NCBI RefSeq assembly: GCF_001953305.1
Contig: NZ_MTFE01000010.1
Span: forward strand, 1,978,327 to 2,021,298
Source of the DNA: Cnuella takakiae
GTDB taxonomy: Bacteria; Bacteroidota; Bacteroidia; Chitinophagales; Chitinophagaceae
Direction: 5' to 3'
DNA: 42,972 nt
Numbering within the stretch: position 1 is the first letter of the stretch; every line of letters starts with the position of its first letter. The notes beneath the pieces are model-generated. The model had not been told where the DNA came from. It searched no databases and worked only from the letters and a program-made list of their open reading frames with translations. Position numbers and translations under genes: made by a program. Shown here piece by piece: positions 16,158 through 24,510 of the stretch.

Positions 16158-17588
16158 ATGCAGTCAGACCAATATTTTGACCGTGAGCAGATGCAGGAGT
16201 TGTTGCGTAACTATGAAAACCTGAGACTGGGTAAAAGCAGCCCGTTTCTGGAAGAAGAGGCTTTTGAACGCATCATCGACTACTTCGACGATAAAGAGGA
16301 TATGGGCAAGGCACTGGAAGCAGCCGCCATTGCCATCGAGCATTTTCCTTTTAACGCTACCCTGTTGTTCAAGAAGGCCGATCTGCTGATCGCCACCCGA
16401 AAGTACTACCAGGCACTCGACCTGCTGGAGCGTGCCGAGGTGCTGGACACAACGGATATAAATCTCTACATTTTAAAGGCAGATGTTTATATGGCCATTG
16501 GCAAGCCCGAGAAGGCTGCCGAAGTGCTGGAAACATCCATCAACCTGTTTGAAGGCGAGGAGCGCATCGAGCTGCTGTTTGAGTTGGCCGACGTGTTTGA
16601 CGACTACGAGGAGTTTGAAAAGGTATTCGATTGCCTGGTGATGATCCTCAAAGAGGAGCCAACCAATGAAGAAGCTTTATACAAAATCTGCTTCTGGACC
16701 GATTTTACCGGCCGCAACGAAGAAAGCATCCGCCTGCACCTTTCCATCATCGACGAACATCCCTACAACGAGCTGGCCTGGTTTAACCTGGCTGCAGCTT
16801 ACCAGGGATTGAAGTTGTTTGAAAAGGCAATTGATGCTTACCAGTATGCGCTGGTGATAGATGAGAAGTTTGATTATGCCTACCGCAATATGGGGGATGC
16901 ATATATCAGGCTGCGTAAGTACAAAGAGGCTATCGAGGCATTGGAAAAAGTGCTGGAATTGTCCAAGCCCGAAGAAGTGATCTATGAAGCCATCGGTCAT
17001 TGTTACGACCGGATGAAGGAATACACACAGGCAAGGGCTTACTACCGCAAAGCTTCCAACATGAATGCGGAAGACAGTAAGTTGTATTACAAAATTGCCT
17101 GTACCTACTACAACGAAGGGCAATTTTTAAATGCTTCCAAACAATTAGAGTCGGCGCTGCGGCTGCACCGCAACCAACAGGAGTACAACCTGCTGATGGG
17201 CGAATGCAAACTGCAGATGGGTGAATATCGTGAAGCCATCCTGTACTTCTCTTATGTGGTGCGTACGCGGCCCAAGAAGGTAGCCGGTTGGGAAGCGCTT
17301 GTACGTTGCCTTTATGAAGCGGAGTACTACTTCGAGGCCAAGCAACAGGTGCTGGCAGCCCTGGATGCCACCAACAACAAACCCGTATTTTACTATTACC
17401 TCTCTGCCATACTGTTTGCCGAAGGCAAACCAAAAGAGGCATTGTTGTACTTGGAAAAGGGATTGGAACTGTCGCCCAACACACTTAAAAAGCTGGTAGC
17501 CCTGAATTCATCGTTGCTCCAGCATAGCCAGGTGATTGAAACCATTGCCCGCTACAAGCGAAAGCGTGGGGGCAAATCACAACAATAG
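16158..17588 (+). CDS. Tetratricopeptide-repeat protein
   Basis: 476 residues without signal peptide or membrane spans, so cytoplasmic. At least ten helix-turn-helix TPR units are visible from about residue 50 to 460, with the usual spacing of small and aromatic residues, for example AWFNLAAAYQGLKLFEKAID, AYRNMGDAYIRLRKYKEAIE and KLYYKIACTYYNEGQFLNA. TPR arrays bind other proteins, so a scaffold or chaperone-like role is likely but no partner is evident. A Shine-Dalgarno-like GGAGG precedes the start. It is followed 58 nt later by the comA-like gene, which has its own promoter box. Confidence 0.9.
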   Translation: MQSDQYFDREQMQELLRNYENLRLGKSSPFLEEEAFERIIDYFDDKEDMGKALEAAAIAIEHFPFNATLLFKKADLLIATRKYYQALDLLERAEVLDTTDINLYILKADVYMAIGKPEKAAEVLETSINLFEGEERIELLFELADVFDDYEEFEKVFDCLVMILKEEPTNEEALYKICFWTDFTGRNEESIRLHLSIIDEHPYNELAWFNLAAAYQGLKLFEKAIDAYQYALVIDEKFDYAYRNMGDAYIRLRKYKEAIEALEKVLELSKPEEVIYEAIGHCYDRMKEYTQARAYYRKASNMNAEDSKLYYKIACTYYNEGQFLNASKQLESALRLHRNQQEYNLLMGECKLQMGEYREAILYFSYVVRTRPKKVAGWEALVRCLYEAEYYFEAKQQVLAALDATNNKPVFYYYLSAILFAEGKPKEALLYLEKGLELSPNTLKKLVALNSSLLQHSQVIETIARYKRKRGGKSQQ

Positions 17589-17603
17589 CAGATAGTTTTC
17601 CCC

Positions 17604-17611
17604 TATTTTTG
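17604..17611 (+). promoter_or_regulatory. Putative -7 box TATTTTTG of the comA-aroE pair
   Basis: Exact TANNTTTG match 35 nt before the ATG at 17647. It overlaps no coding sequence, as the TPR gene stops at 17588. Confidence 0.5.
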
Positions 17612-17646
17612 CCCGCAATAAATTTAGGGTTAACAATCTGCTACAC

Positions 17647-18420
17647 ATGAATTTCAACCTGACACAGATTCCGGAACGCCATCCCAAGCCCCGTAAGGCA
17701 GGCATCACCATGGTGATGGACAAAGGCCTGAGCGTAAATGAAGCACGCAATTTTATGAGCGTAGCGCATCCGCATGTCGATATCGTGAAGCTTGGCTTCG
17801 GTACTTCCTTTGTTACCCCCAACCTCGAGGAAAAACTCGAAGTATATGCTTCTTACGACATCCCCGTTTACTTCGGCGGTACCCTGTTTGAAGCTTTCCT
17901 GATCCGCAACCAGTTTGATGATTATATCGCTGTGTGCAAAAACTTTGGTATCAAATACATGGAAGTGAGTGATGGCTCCATCACCATTCCGCATACCGAA
18001 AAGTGCGGCTATATTGAAAAACTCACCGCACACGGTACCGTATTGAGCGAGGTAGGTAGTAAGGACGCCGCACACATCATTCCTCCATACAAATGGATTG
18101 AACTGATGCGTGCCGAGCTCAGCGCCGGTGCCACATACGTGATTGCCGAAGCCCGCGAAGGCGGAAACGTAGGTATCTACCGCGGTTCAGGTGAGGTGCG
18201 TGAAGGCCTGGTACAGGAAATTCTGACCCAAATTCCCGGCGAGCGCATCCTTTGGGAAGCTCCCCAGAAAGAACAGCAATTGTATTTTATCGAGCTGCTG
18301 GGTTGCAACGTAAACCTGGGCAACATTGCACCTACCGAAGTGCTGCCTCTGGAAGCCATGCGCATTGGTTTGCGTGGTGACACCTTCCACCTCTTCCTCG
18401 ACAAAGCAACTGCCCAATGA
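17647..18420 (+). CDS. comA: Phosphosulfolactate synthase (ComA family)
   Basis: 257 residues. Family members add sulfite to phosphoenolpyruvate to give (R)-2-phospho-3-sulfolactate, the first step of one coenzyme M pathway. Hallmarks are the N-terminal RKAGITMVMDKGLS, the barrel strands VDIVKLGFGTS and PVYFGGTLFE, KYMEVSDGSI, and the phosphate-binding EAREGGNVGIY. Coenzyme M itself is not expected in this phylum. A supply of sulfolactate or cysteate, possibly for sulfonolipids, is a plausible inference. The TGA stop overlaps the aroE start (ATGA), indicating translational coupling with the shikimate pathway gene. Confidence 0.88.
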   Translation: MNFNLTQIPERHPKPRKAGITMVMDKGLSVNEARNFMSVAHPHVDIVKLGFGTSFVTPNLEEKLEVYASYDIPVYFGGTLFEAFLIRNQFDDYIAVCKNFGIKYMEVSDGSITIPHTEKCGYIEKLTAHGTVLSEVGSKDAAHIIPPYKWIELMRAELSAGATYVIAEAREGGNVGIYRGSGEVREGLVQEILTQIPGERILWEAPQKEQQLYFIELLGCNVNLGNIAPTEVLPLEAMRIGLRGDTFHLFLDKATAQ

Positions 18421-19160
18421 GCCTGTATGGATTGCTGGGTAAAACCCTGAAGCATTCTTTTTCGAAAGGTTTTTTCACCGATAAGTTTGCAAAAGAGGGG
18501 AGGACTGAGGACCGTTACGACAACTTTGAACTGGAACATATTGGTCAGCTGGAAAGCCTGCTGCAACAGCACCCAGACCTGCGTGGCTTAAATGTGACCA
18601 TACCTTACAAGGAAGCAGTGCTTCCTTTTTTACATGCCAAAAACGAGGTAGTAGCAGCTATTGGTGCCTGCAATTGTATCAAGATAGAAAATGGTAAACT
18701 GCATGGCTTCAATACCGATGTTGTAGGCTTTCGCGATTCACTGCAAAAAAGATTGCAGCCGCAGCATACCCATGCTTTGGTGCTGGGTACAGGTGGTGCG
18801 GCAAAAGCGGTGTTTTATGTATTGGAACAACTGGGAATTGCCTACCAGGTTGTTTCGAGAACTAAAACAAGCGATACCATAACTTATGAAGAAGTGACAC
18901 CTGATTTGATGGCTTCGCATCGGCTGGTGATCAACACTTCTCCGGTGGGCATGTATCCAAAAATGGATAAAGCCCCGCTGCTGCCTTATGATGCTATCTC
19001 ACCGGCGCACCTGTTATTTGATTTGATTTATAACCCCGAACAAACCTTGTTTTTAAAACATGGTGCTGACCGGGGTGCTCAGACTGCCAATGGGTATGAA
19101 ATGCTGATTGGCCAGGCGCTGGAAAGCTGGCGCATTTGGACGGGATCGGAACACGGATAA
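18417..19160 (+). CDS. aroE: Shikimate dehydrogenase
   Basis: NADPH-dependent reduction of 3-dehydroshikimate to shikimate in aromatic amino acid synthesis. 247 residues, slightly shorter than the ~270 of E. coli. The substrate domain has HSFSKGFF (residues 14-21), GLNVTIPYKEAVLPF with the catalytic Lys, and IGACNCI. The Rossmann half has LGTGGAAKAVFYVL near 122 and NTSPVGMYP near 165. The last codons (E-H-G-stop) are made by the left arm of a palindromic repeat, so the natural C-terminus may have been replaced. It is coupled to the preceding comA-like gene by a 4-nt overlap. Confidence 0.94.
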   Translation: MSLYGLLGKTLKHSFSKGFFTDKFAKEGRTEDRYDNFELEHIGQLESLLQQHPDLRGLNVTIPYKEAVLPFLHAKNEVVAAIGACNCIKIENGKLHGFNTDVVGFRDSLQKRLQPQHTHALVLGTGGAAKAVFYVLEQLGIAYQVVSRTKTSDTITYEEVTPDLMASHRLVINTSPVGMYPKMDKAPLLPYDAISPAHLLFDLIYNPEQTLFLKHGADRGAQTANGYEMLIGQALESWRIWTGSEHG

Positions 19161-19225
19161 AACAGATTGAACGGATGAAGACGGATATCTGTTCCATTCC
19201 GTTTCATCCGTTCAATCTGCGTTCC
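19148..19225. repeat. Nonamer-word palindrome (GGAACACGG family) supplying the aroE stop
   Basis: A 17-bp perfect inverted core (19163-19179 and 19203-19219) lies within arms of 9-nt words. The left arm starts 13 nt inside aroE and contains its TAA. A second member of this family lies at 29193-29271. Confidence 0.85.
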
Positions 19226-19230
19226 TATCA

Positions 19231-19659
19231 CTAAATTCCGGATAATTTTTCTTTTACTACTTCAGGTACACTTGCCGTTTTGCGTTTGTTGTAATCAAAA
19301 CAGATCATGCCTGTTTTAGCAAGCGCCACCACTTTTTCATCTCCTTCATTTACCAGCATATAGGCCAGGTCAAAGCTTACACGGCTGAAATCAAAAGCGG
19401 TAACATAGGCCCGCAGGGTATTGCCATAAAACACTTCATTTTTGAATTCAATGGCTACATCACCCATAATAAGGCTAACGCCATCCATATCGAGTTCAGA
19501 GTATCCGTAGTGCTTCAGGTATTGCATTCTTGCTTCGTGCAGCAAGGAAAGAATGGTGTCGTTGCCCACATGCCCGCCATAGTTTACATCGGTGATGCGG
19601 ATGGGTAGGAGGGTAGAGAAAGTAAAAGTTTCGGGTAGTTCCAGTTTGATGCGTGCCAT
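19231..19659 (-). CDS. Acyl-CoA thioesterase, hotdog fold (4-hydroxybenzoyl-CoA thioesterase-like)
   Basis: 142 residues from the ATG at 19659; a TTG three codons earlier is less likely. The pattern LPIRITDVNYGGHVGNDTIL (residues 18-37) is the hotdog active-site loop and helix, with Asp and the G-HV-N turn in the place used by 4HBT and YbgC-like enzymes. A long helix HEARMQYLKHYGYSE and the strands AIEFKNEVFYG and FDLAYMLVNE follow. It should hydrolyse an acyl-CoA in the cytoplasm; the substrate is unknown. It is convergent with aroE, from which only a palindrome separates it. Confidence 0.88.
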   Translation of the reverse strand: MARIKLELPETFTFSTLLPIRITDVNYGGHVGNDTILSLLHEARMQYLKHYGYSELDMDGVSLIMGDVAIEFKNEVFYGNTLRAYVTAFDFSRVSFDLAYMLVNEGDEKVVALAKTGMICFDYNKRKTASVPEVVKEKLSGI

Positions 19660-19759
19660 GCGCCGCAAGATAGGCGCAAATAGTGGGAGTGAATCACCAG
19701 TTGGTGGTTCCTTTACCTTGTTTTTGAAACAGGAATTCTAAATAGTTGTACTTAAGTTA

Positions 19760-20536
19760 TTAGTCTACCTGTTGTACCATTTCCATTACACCGGCAAAAT
19801 CGGCTGTAGTTACCAAAGAAGGGTTGGCTACCCTTTGTTTGAGCTGCAATACCAACTCCGTACAGCCTGCAGGCAGCGGTACTTCGCCGCAGCGAAACAG
19901 ATCGTACAGTTTTTTGGGCAGCCTTACTGCGGCATCATCGGCAACAGATACCACCATGTAACGCTCCAGTTCTTCGTCTGCAACAAGGTAACTGGTTGGT
20001 ACCACATCGTACAAGCGGGAATCATTGTTTCGTGCAGGTTGGGCATATGGAATAGGACCGGAGCCTGAACCCGGAAGGAGGGAGTAAGTAGCTTGTGTAA
20101 ACCTGTTATTGGATGGAGCGGTAGATGTAGCTCTTGTTACGATTTCGGAAGCAACATCCTGCGAAGAGTGCCTGTTATCCGGCAGGGGCACAATCGTACT
20201 TTCAACGGGAGCCCTATGCCTGCTAACACCACTGTTGGGCGCTGTGGTGTTGTACTGGCGGAAAATGAAAAAAGCAAACAGTAAGGACGCTGCCACACTG
20301 CCGTATCGTATCCATTTATTGCGGGGCAGCATACGGATTACAGGTGCACTTATCGCTTCGGGTTCCATCTTTTTTTGGATGGCTTCCCAAGCATCAGTCG
20401 GAGGTACGGAACTATAATTGTGCAGCTTTTGGGCGAACAGGGGTTTGTCTTCTAGTTGTTCGGACAGGCGTTCCCACCCCATTGCGGGCGGTTCGGGGGC
20501 CCATTCTTCCAGTCTGCTTTTCCAACCTGTTTGCAT
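19760..20536 (-). CDS. Probable anti-sigma factor, single-pass membrane protein
   Basis: 258 residues. A cytoplasmic N-terminal part of about 75 residues with the repeated short pattern PPTDAWEAIQKKM and MGWERLSEQLE is followed by one membrane helix (WIRYGSVAASLLFAFFIF, about residues 75-92) and a periplasmic remainder. The domain is not a recognisable zinc anti-sigma type. The assignment rests on topology and position: the gene begins 2 nt after the end of an ECF sigma factor gene. Similar Trp-containing N-terminal repeats are common in Bacteroidota proteins encoded beside sigma factors. Confidence 0.72.
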   Translation of the reverse strand: MQTGWKSRLEEWAPEPPAMGWERLSEQLEDKPLFAQKLHNYSSVPPTDAWEAIQKKMEPEAISAPVIRMLPRNKWIRYGSVAASLLFAFFIFRQYNTTAPNSGVSRHRAPVESTIVPLPDNRHSSQDVASEIVTRATSTAPSNNRFTQATYSLLPGSGSGPIPYAQPARNNDSRLYDVVPTSYLVADEELERYMVVSVADDAAVRLPKKLYDLFRCGEVPLPAGCTELVLQLKQRVANPSLVTTADFAGVMEMVQQVD

Positions 20537-20538
20537 GA

Positions 20539-21084
20539 TCAGCGTACTTTTCGTTTTTCAATGTGTTTTTGCACCAGGTCCTGCAGTATTTGCTTGGCAC
20601 GGCTCAACTGGCTCTTGGAAGTACCTTCGCTGATGCCGAGCAACTCGGCGATCTGTTTGTGCGAATAACCTTCCACTACGTACATGTTGAACACGGTGCG
20701 GTACCCGGGCGACAATTGCTGCACCAACGCCACAATATCCTTTTCGGCCATATTGTCCAGCGCGGTGAGGTAGCTGCCTTCGTAGGTTTCCTCCTCTTTT
20801 TCGGTTAAGGGTTGCAGGTGCGTTTTGCGGCGGAAGTGCTCAATGGCCGTATTTACAAAAATGCGGCGCACCCAACCTTCAAACGAACCTTCGCTGCGGT
20901 AGCTCTCCAGCTTGCGGAACACTTTTACAAAGCCTTCCTGTAGTATGTCCTCTGCCTCTTCGGCATTGGCCGCATAGCGCAGGCATACCCCGTACATCTT
21001 CGGTGCGAAGCGGTGGTATAATTCCGACTGTGCCTTGCGGTCGCCGCGGAGGCTACCCTCAATTAAGTCGGACTCCGGGGTCAT
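20539..21084 (-). CDS. ECF-family RNA polymerase sigma factor
   Basis: 181 residues from the ATG at 21084; a TTG start 7 codons earlier is possible. Region 2 spans about residues 12-80, with YGVCLRYAANAEEAEDILQE and SFEGWVRRIFVNTAIEHFRR. Region 4 spans about 115-170, with the helix-turn-helix VVEGYSHKQIAELLGISEGT-KSQLSRAK. There are no regions 1 or 3, typical of ECF factors. It redirects RNA polymerase in response to an envelope signal, probably held by the membrane protein encoded next. It follows rdgB by 25 nt in the same direction and probably shares its transcript. Confidence 0.94.
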   Translation of the reverse strand: MTPESDLIEGSLRGDRKAQSELYHRFAPKMYGVCLRYAANAEEAEDILQEGFVKVFRKLESYRSEGSFEGWVRRIFVNTAIEHFRRKTHLQPLTEKEEETYEGSYLTALDNMAEKDIVALVQQLSPGYRTVFNMYVVEGYSHKQIAELLGISEGTSKSQLSRAKQILQDLVQKHIEKRKVR

Positions 21085-21109
21085 TTGGTTGCCTGCAGGT
21101 TGCAATATT

Positions 21110-21688
21110 TCAGGTTTGCGGTTGTTGATTCAAAAATGTTACCAGCTGCGCAACGGCTTTTTTGCGGTGGCTGAACTTGTTTTTTTCATCCATGCCCATT
21201 TCTGCAAAACTGCTTTCGCTGCCATCGGGTACGAATATGGGGTCGTAGCCAAAGCCTTCACTGCCTTTGGGTGCAGCAATAATCCGGCCTTCGCAGATGC
21301 CTTCAAACAAGTGCTCTTGTCCATTAAGGATAAGGGCCACCACGGTGCGGAAACGGGCTTTGCGATTTTCACTGCCTTCCAGCTTGTGTAGCAACAAGGC
21401 CATATTAGCAGCGTCCGATTTTACCTCGCCGGCATACCGGGCACTGCGCACGCCGGGTTCGCCGTTCAGCGCCGCTACTTCCAGGCCGGTATCCTCACTG
21501 AAACAATCCTGTCCCGTCATTTGATGGATTACCCGGGCTTTTTCCAGGGCATTTGCCTCCAGCGTATCATGGGGTTCGGGTATGTCGATATCGATGCCGG
21601 CTTCTTTCAGGGTTTGTACCTGTAGGACGGCAGGAAGCAAGGACTGGACTTCTTTTACTTTGTTGGTGTTGTTGGTGGCAAAAATCAT
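21110..21688 (-). CDS. rdgB: Non-canonical purine NTP pyrophosphatase (RdgB/HAM1)
   Basis: Removes dITP, ITP and XTP from the nucleotide pool by hydrolysis to the monophosphates. 192 residues with the full set of family motifs: FATNNTNKVKEV (3-14), LEANALEKA (43-51), SEDTGLEVAALNGEPGVRSA-YAG (64-86), FGYDPIFVP (about 147-155) and FSHRKKA (about 173-179). The length is normal. It is the first gene of a likely three-gene unit with the ECF sigma factor and anti-sigma genes; a functional link is not obvious. Confidence 0.96.
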   Translation of the reverse strand: MIFATNNTNKVKEVQSLLPAVLQVQTLKEAGIDIDIPEPHDTLEANALEKARVIHQMTGQDCFSEDTGLEVAALNGEPGVRSARYAGEVKSDAANMALLLHKLEGSENRKARFRTVVALILNGQEHLFEGICEGRIIAAPKGSEGFGYDPIFVPDGSESSFAEMGMDEKNKFSHRKKAVAQLVTFLNQQPQT

Positions 21689-21689
21689 A

Positions 21690-21948
21690 ACCAGTGATTT
21701 GCAGGATTTTTGAAGGATTTGTAGGAACCGCTAACCTATATGATTTTATAGGATTTCTAGAATGTAACCCTCTTGTTGGAAGTGCTTTAGTTGTGAAAAT
21801 ATGGTGCTCCGAACTTCTTTGTAATCAATAGATCATACAAAACACATGAAAAAGGCACAGCCTTGCTGCGCCTTTGAATTATGAATATTTATGCTTTTCA
21901 TTCCGGATCTTATTAATCCTTTTAAAATCCTATCAATCCCCGGTTCTA
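21690..21948. repeat. Widely spaced inverted pair of nonamer-word arms (AGGATTTTT family)
   Basis: Left arm 21690-21730 and right arm about 21900-21948 are roughly 70% complementary and made of 9-nt words (AGGATTTTT, GAAGGATTT). The right arm starts exactly at the TAG stop of the 21946-22635 gene. A related single arm lies at 23766-23812. The terminator at 21851-21875 sits between the arms. Confidence 0.65.
21851..21875 (-). terminator. Intrinsic terminator of the 21946-22635 gene
   Basis: 11-bp stem (one G-U pair) with a 3-nt loop. On the minus strand it ends in a run of five T residues. Confidence 0.8.
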
Positions 21949-22635
21949 TATGCCGAACATATTCTTCAAGCACCCCCACAGCTGCATTTTCAAGTCCCGG
22001 TTCTGGGAAATTGGGCCGAGGGGCAGGGCGCAGAGGTAAGTACGCTGGTCGAAGTTCTGCAGCTGGAAATGCGGGAAGTTGAAGGGCAGGTCTACCTGCT
22101 GCGGCGTAACGCCCATCAGCAGCACCTGTTTGCTGTTGAACTGTTTCAGTAACTCGGTATAAGGCTGCGGGTAGTGGTGAAAGTTTACAATGGCCACATC
22201 AGCGATGCTCAGGCGGCAGGCGCTGAGGATGTTGGACAAAAACTCCAGTTCTGCATCTGGCAGGTAAGGGTAAGCATCATTGCTCACTACTATGAGGATT
22301 CCTTTTTTGTTACCACCCAGGGAAGGCGTATTGCCCATTGCCACCGGTGAAGCTTCATATTTTGGCGCGGGTTCTTCCAAAGGCAGCAGGGTAGTGGCTG
22401 ATGCGGCAAGGGGGGGAGCAACGGCTGCTGGCGCCTTTAGTTGTTCCGGGGCAGCTGCAGGTGCTGGCTTTGGTGTAACAACAGGTTCGGTAACATCCGC
22501 CTGAACTTTTTCCACAACCTTCACCTTAGGCTCTATCTCCTGTACATGTTTGTGTGGAACGCTTGTGTCCAGCAGCGTATCGGTATAGAGTTGCGAAAGT
22601 AGTCGGTTGTTTAAAGGAATGTTATTGAGGCTCAT
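21946..22635 (-). CDS. Bacteroidota protein of unknown function with Pro/Ala linker; possible HolD (DNA polymerase III psi)-like C-terminal domain
   Basis: 229 residues in three parts: a short ordered N-terminal segment (MSLNNIPLNNRLLSQLYTD), a low-complexity Pro/Ala/Val linker (about 30-105), and a globular C-terminal domain of about 120 residues. The domain begins KKGILIVVSNDAYPYLPDAE and ends with YLCALPLGPISQN-DLKMQLWGCLKNMF. The order of these segments resembles E. coli HolD, which has an N-terminal clamp-loader peptide, a VANDLPAL-like strand and a final SPAL-aromatic helix. I could not test this and the similarity is weak. It is divergent from ilvE. The stop codon abuts a palindromic repeat arm. 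Confidence 0.7.
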   Translation of the reverse strand: MSLNNIPLNNRLLSQLYTDTLLDTSVPHKHVQEIEPKVKVVEKVQADVTEPVVTPKPAPAAAPEQLKAPAAVAPPLAASATTLLPLEEPAPKYEASPVAMGNTPSLGGNKKGILIVVSNDAYPYLPDAELEFLSNILSACRLSIADVAIVNFHHYPQPYTELLKQFNSKQVLLMGVTPQQVDLPFNFPHFQLQNFDQRTYLCALPLGPISQNRDLKMQLWGCLKNMFGI

Positions 22636-22700
22636 GCTACAAGTTTGTGGCTGCGGTTCTGGTGTTTTTCTGTTTCTTTGCGGCTGCTAAATTACACAAT

Positions 22701-23765
22701 ATGGTTGCTACCCAAGAGATCCCGGTAATAAAAGCTGCCCAGTCGAAACTGGAAGGCTTCAGCCTGGAGAACGTTCCCTTTGGCAAGTATTTCACCGATC
22801 ATATGCTGGAAGCCGACTACATCGACGGCACCTGGCAAAACGTGACCATCAAGCCTTATGGCCCCCTGAGCCTTGATCCCTCGGTGGCTGCATTGCATTA
22901 TGGTCAGGCCATCTTTGAAGGCATCAAAGCCTACAAGGATGATGCAGGCAACGCAGTGGTTTTCCGCCTGCAGGACAATTTCAAACGCTTCAACATCTCC
23001 GCCGAGCGCATGATGATGCCCGCCGTTCCCGAAGAGATCTTCGTGGAAGGCATCCGCCAGCTGATTGCCGTGGACAAGAACTGGATTCCTGCCCAGGCCG
23101 ATCATTCGCTGTACATCCGCCCCTTCATGTTTTCGAGCGATGAGCTGATTGGCGTACGTCCGTCTGAGAACTACAAGTTCCTGGTAATCCTGAGCCCAAC
23201 TGGCCCGTACTACGGTACGCCCATGCGTATTTATGTAGAAGAGCAGTATGTGCGTGCCGTGAAAGGTGGTATTGGCTATGCCAAGGCTGCCGGCAACTAT
23301 GGCGCGTCCATGATGGCTACCGCCATTGCAAGGGACAAAGGTTACGACCAGGTACTGTGGACCGATGCCTACGAGCACAAGTACGTGCAGGAGATCGGTA
23401 CCATGAACGTGATCTTTATTCTCAACGGCAAAGCCGTTACCCCCGACTTGGAAGCAGGCACCATTCTCCACGGCGTAACCCGTATGAGTGTGCTCACCAT
23501 TCTAAAGGAAATGGGTTTAGAGATTGAAGAGCGCCCCATCTCAATCGATGAACTGATCGATGCTTACAAGGCAGGTACCCTGAAAGAGGTATTTGGCACC
23601 GGAACGGCTGCAACGGTGTCGCCCATCAAGGAACTGCGTTATAAGGATTTCGTGATGAACTTCGATGTGGCTAGCTGGACCGTTATGCCTGAAGCCAAGC
23701 GACTGCTGGACGATATCCGTTACGGCAGGAGCGAGGACCGTTATGGCTGGCTGGTAACCATCTAA
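22701..23765 (+). CDS. ilvE: Branched-chain amino acid aminotransferase
   Basis: PLP-dependent transamination between branched-chain keto acids and glutamate. 354 residues from the ATG at 22701; an upstream in-frame GTG would add 18 hydrophobic residues and run through the promoter. Fold class IV features: ALHYGQAIFEGIKAYKDD (about 58-75), YIRPFMFSSDELIGVRPS, the PLP-lysine segment AKAAGNYGASMMATAIARDKGYDQVLWTDAYEHKYV-EIGTMNVIF (read with a break after the Lys-rich part), and GTGTAATVSPI near 318. This is the long BCAT type. It is divergent from the unknown protein at 21946-22635; no leader peptide or T-box is visible. Confidence 0.95.
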   Translation: MVATQEIPVIKAAQSKLEGFSLENVPFGKYFTDHMLEADYIDGTWQNVTIKPYGPLSLDPSVAALHYGQAIFEGIKAYKDDAGNAVVFRLQDNFKRFNISAERMMMPAVPEEIFVEGIRQLIAVDKNWIPAQADHSLYIRPFMFSSDELIGVRPSENYKFLVILSPTGPYYGTPMRIYVEEQYVRAVKGGIGYAKAAGNYGASMMATAIARDKGYDQVLWTDAYEHKYVQEIGTMNVIFILNGKAVTPDLEAGTILHGVTRMSVLTILKEMGLEIEERPISIDELIDAYKAGTLKEVFGTGTAATVSPIKELRYKDFVMNFDVASWTVMPEAKRLLDDIRYGRSEDRYGWLVTI

Positions 23766-23812
23766 CCAGAACCGCAGATTTGTATGATTTGGAAAGATTT
23801 GTATGATTACAG
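23766..23812. repeat. Single arm of nonamer words (CAGATTTGTATGATTTG family)
   Basis: Words of 9-10 nt directly after the ilvE stop, related to the arms at 21690-21730. No inverted partner is seen before rpsL. Confidence 0.5.
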
Positions 23813-23930
23813 GTCTTCAAGTCTACCGTTTGCCCAATTATTTTTTCATCCCGTTTGGGGGCTTTGGAAAGGAAAATTCAGGTGTAAATACCTGCGATGT
23901 GGATAAAAATGCCGGAACGGCCATCCTTTT

Positions 23931-23962
23931 TTTGGTTATTCACATTTGGTCTGTTACCTTTG
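23931..23962 (+). promoter_or_regulatory. Promoter of rpsL-rpsG
   Basis: TTTG (23931-23934), a 20-nt spacer and TACCTTTG (23955-23962): an exact match to the Bacteroidota -33/-7 pattern. The ATG is 25 nt downstream. Confidence 0.75.
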
Positions 23963-23987
23963 CCGTCCCAAAAACAAAAGGTTCGTA

Positions 23988-24389
23988 ATGCCTACTATAC
24001 AGCAACTAGTACGTAAAGGAAGAGAGATCATCCGGGCAAAAAGCAAATCCAGGGCTCTGGATGCATGCCCCCAACGCCGTGGTGTTTGTACCCGCGTTTA
24101 TACCACAACCCCTAAGAAGCCTAACTCTGCGCTGCGTAAAGTAGCCAAGGTTCGTCTCACCAACAAGGTGGAGGTTATTGCCTACATCCCTGGTGAAGGC
24201 CACAACCTGCAGGAGCACTCTATCGTGTTGATCCGCGGTGGTCGTGTGAAGGATCTTCCTGGTGTACGTTACCACATCGTACGTGGCTCTTTGGATACTG
24301 CCGGTGTTAAAGACCGTAAGCAGAGCCGCTCCAAGTACGGTACTAAGAAAGACAAAGGCGGTGCAAAAGCGCCCGTTAAGAAAAAATAA
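23988..24389 (+). CDS. rpsL: 30S ribosomal protein S12
   Basis: 133 residues beginning [13 protein letters not shown]. It lies at the decoding centre of the small subunit. The loops [11 protein letters not shown] and [12 protein letters not shown] carry the lysines whose substitution gives streptomycin resistance in other bacteria; both are wild type here. An upstream in-frame ATG at 23946 is rejected because it precedes the promoter's -7 box. It is first gene of a two-gene unit with rpsG, 121 nt away. Confidence 0.98.
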   Translation: MPTIQQLVRKGREIIRAKSKSRALDACPQRRGVCTRVYTTTPKKPNSALRKVAKVRLTNKVEVIAYIPGEGHNLQEHSIVLIRGGRVKDLPGVRYHIVRGSLDTAGVKDRKQSRSKYGTKKDKGGAKAPVKKK

Positions 24390-24510
24390 GATCACAGGTT
24401 TCGCGGATGAATTTAGATTCCGCTGATAATTTGTGTTTCATTCAAAACATTAAACCCGATCAAGCAGCTCAGCACCGCGCCTGAGAACCTCTGGTCGAAC
24501 TTTAAAAGAC

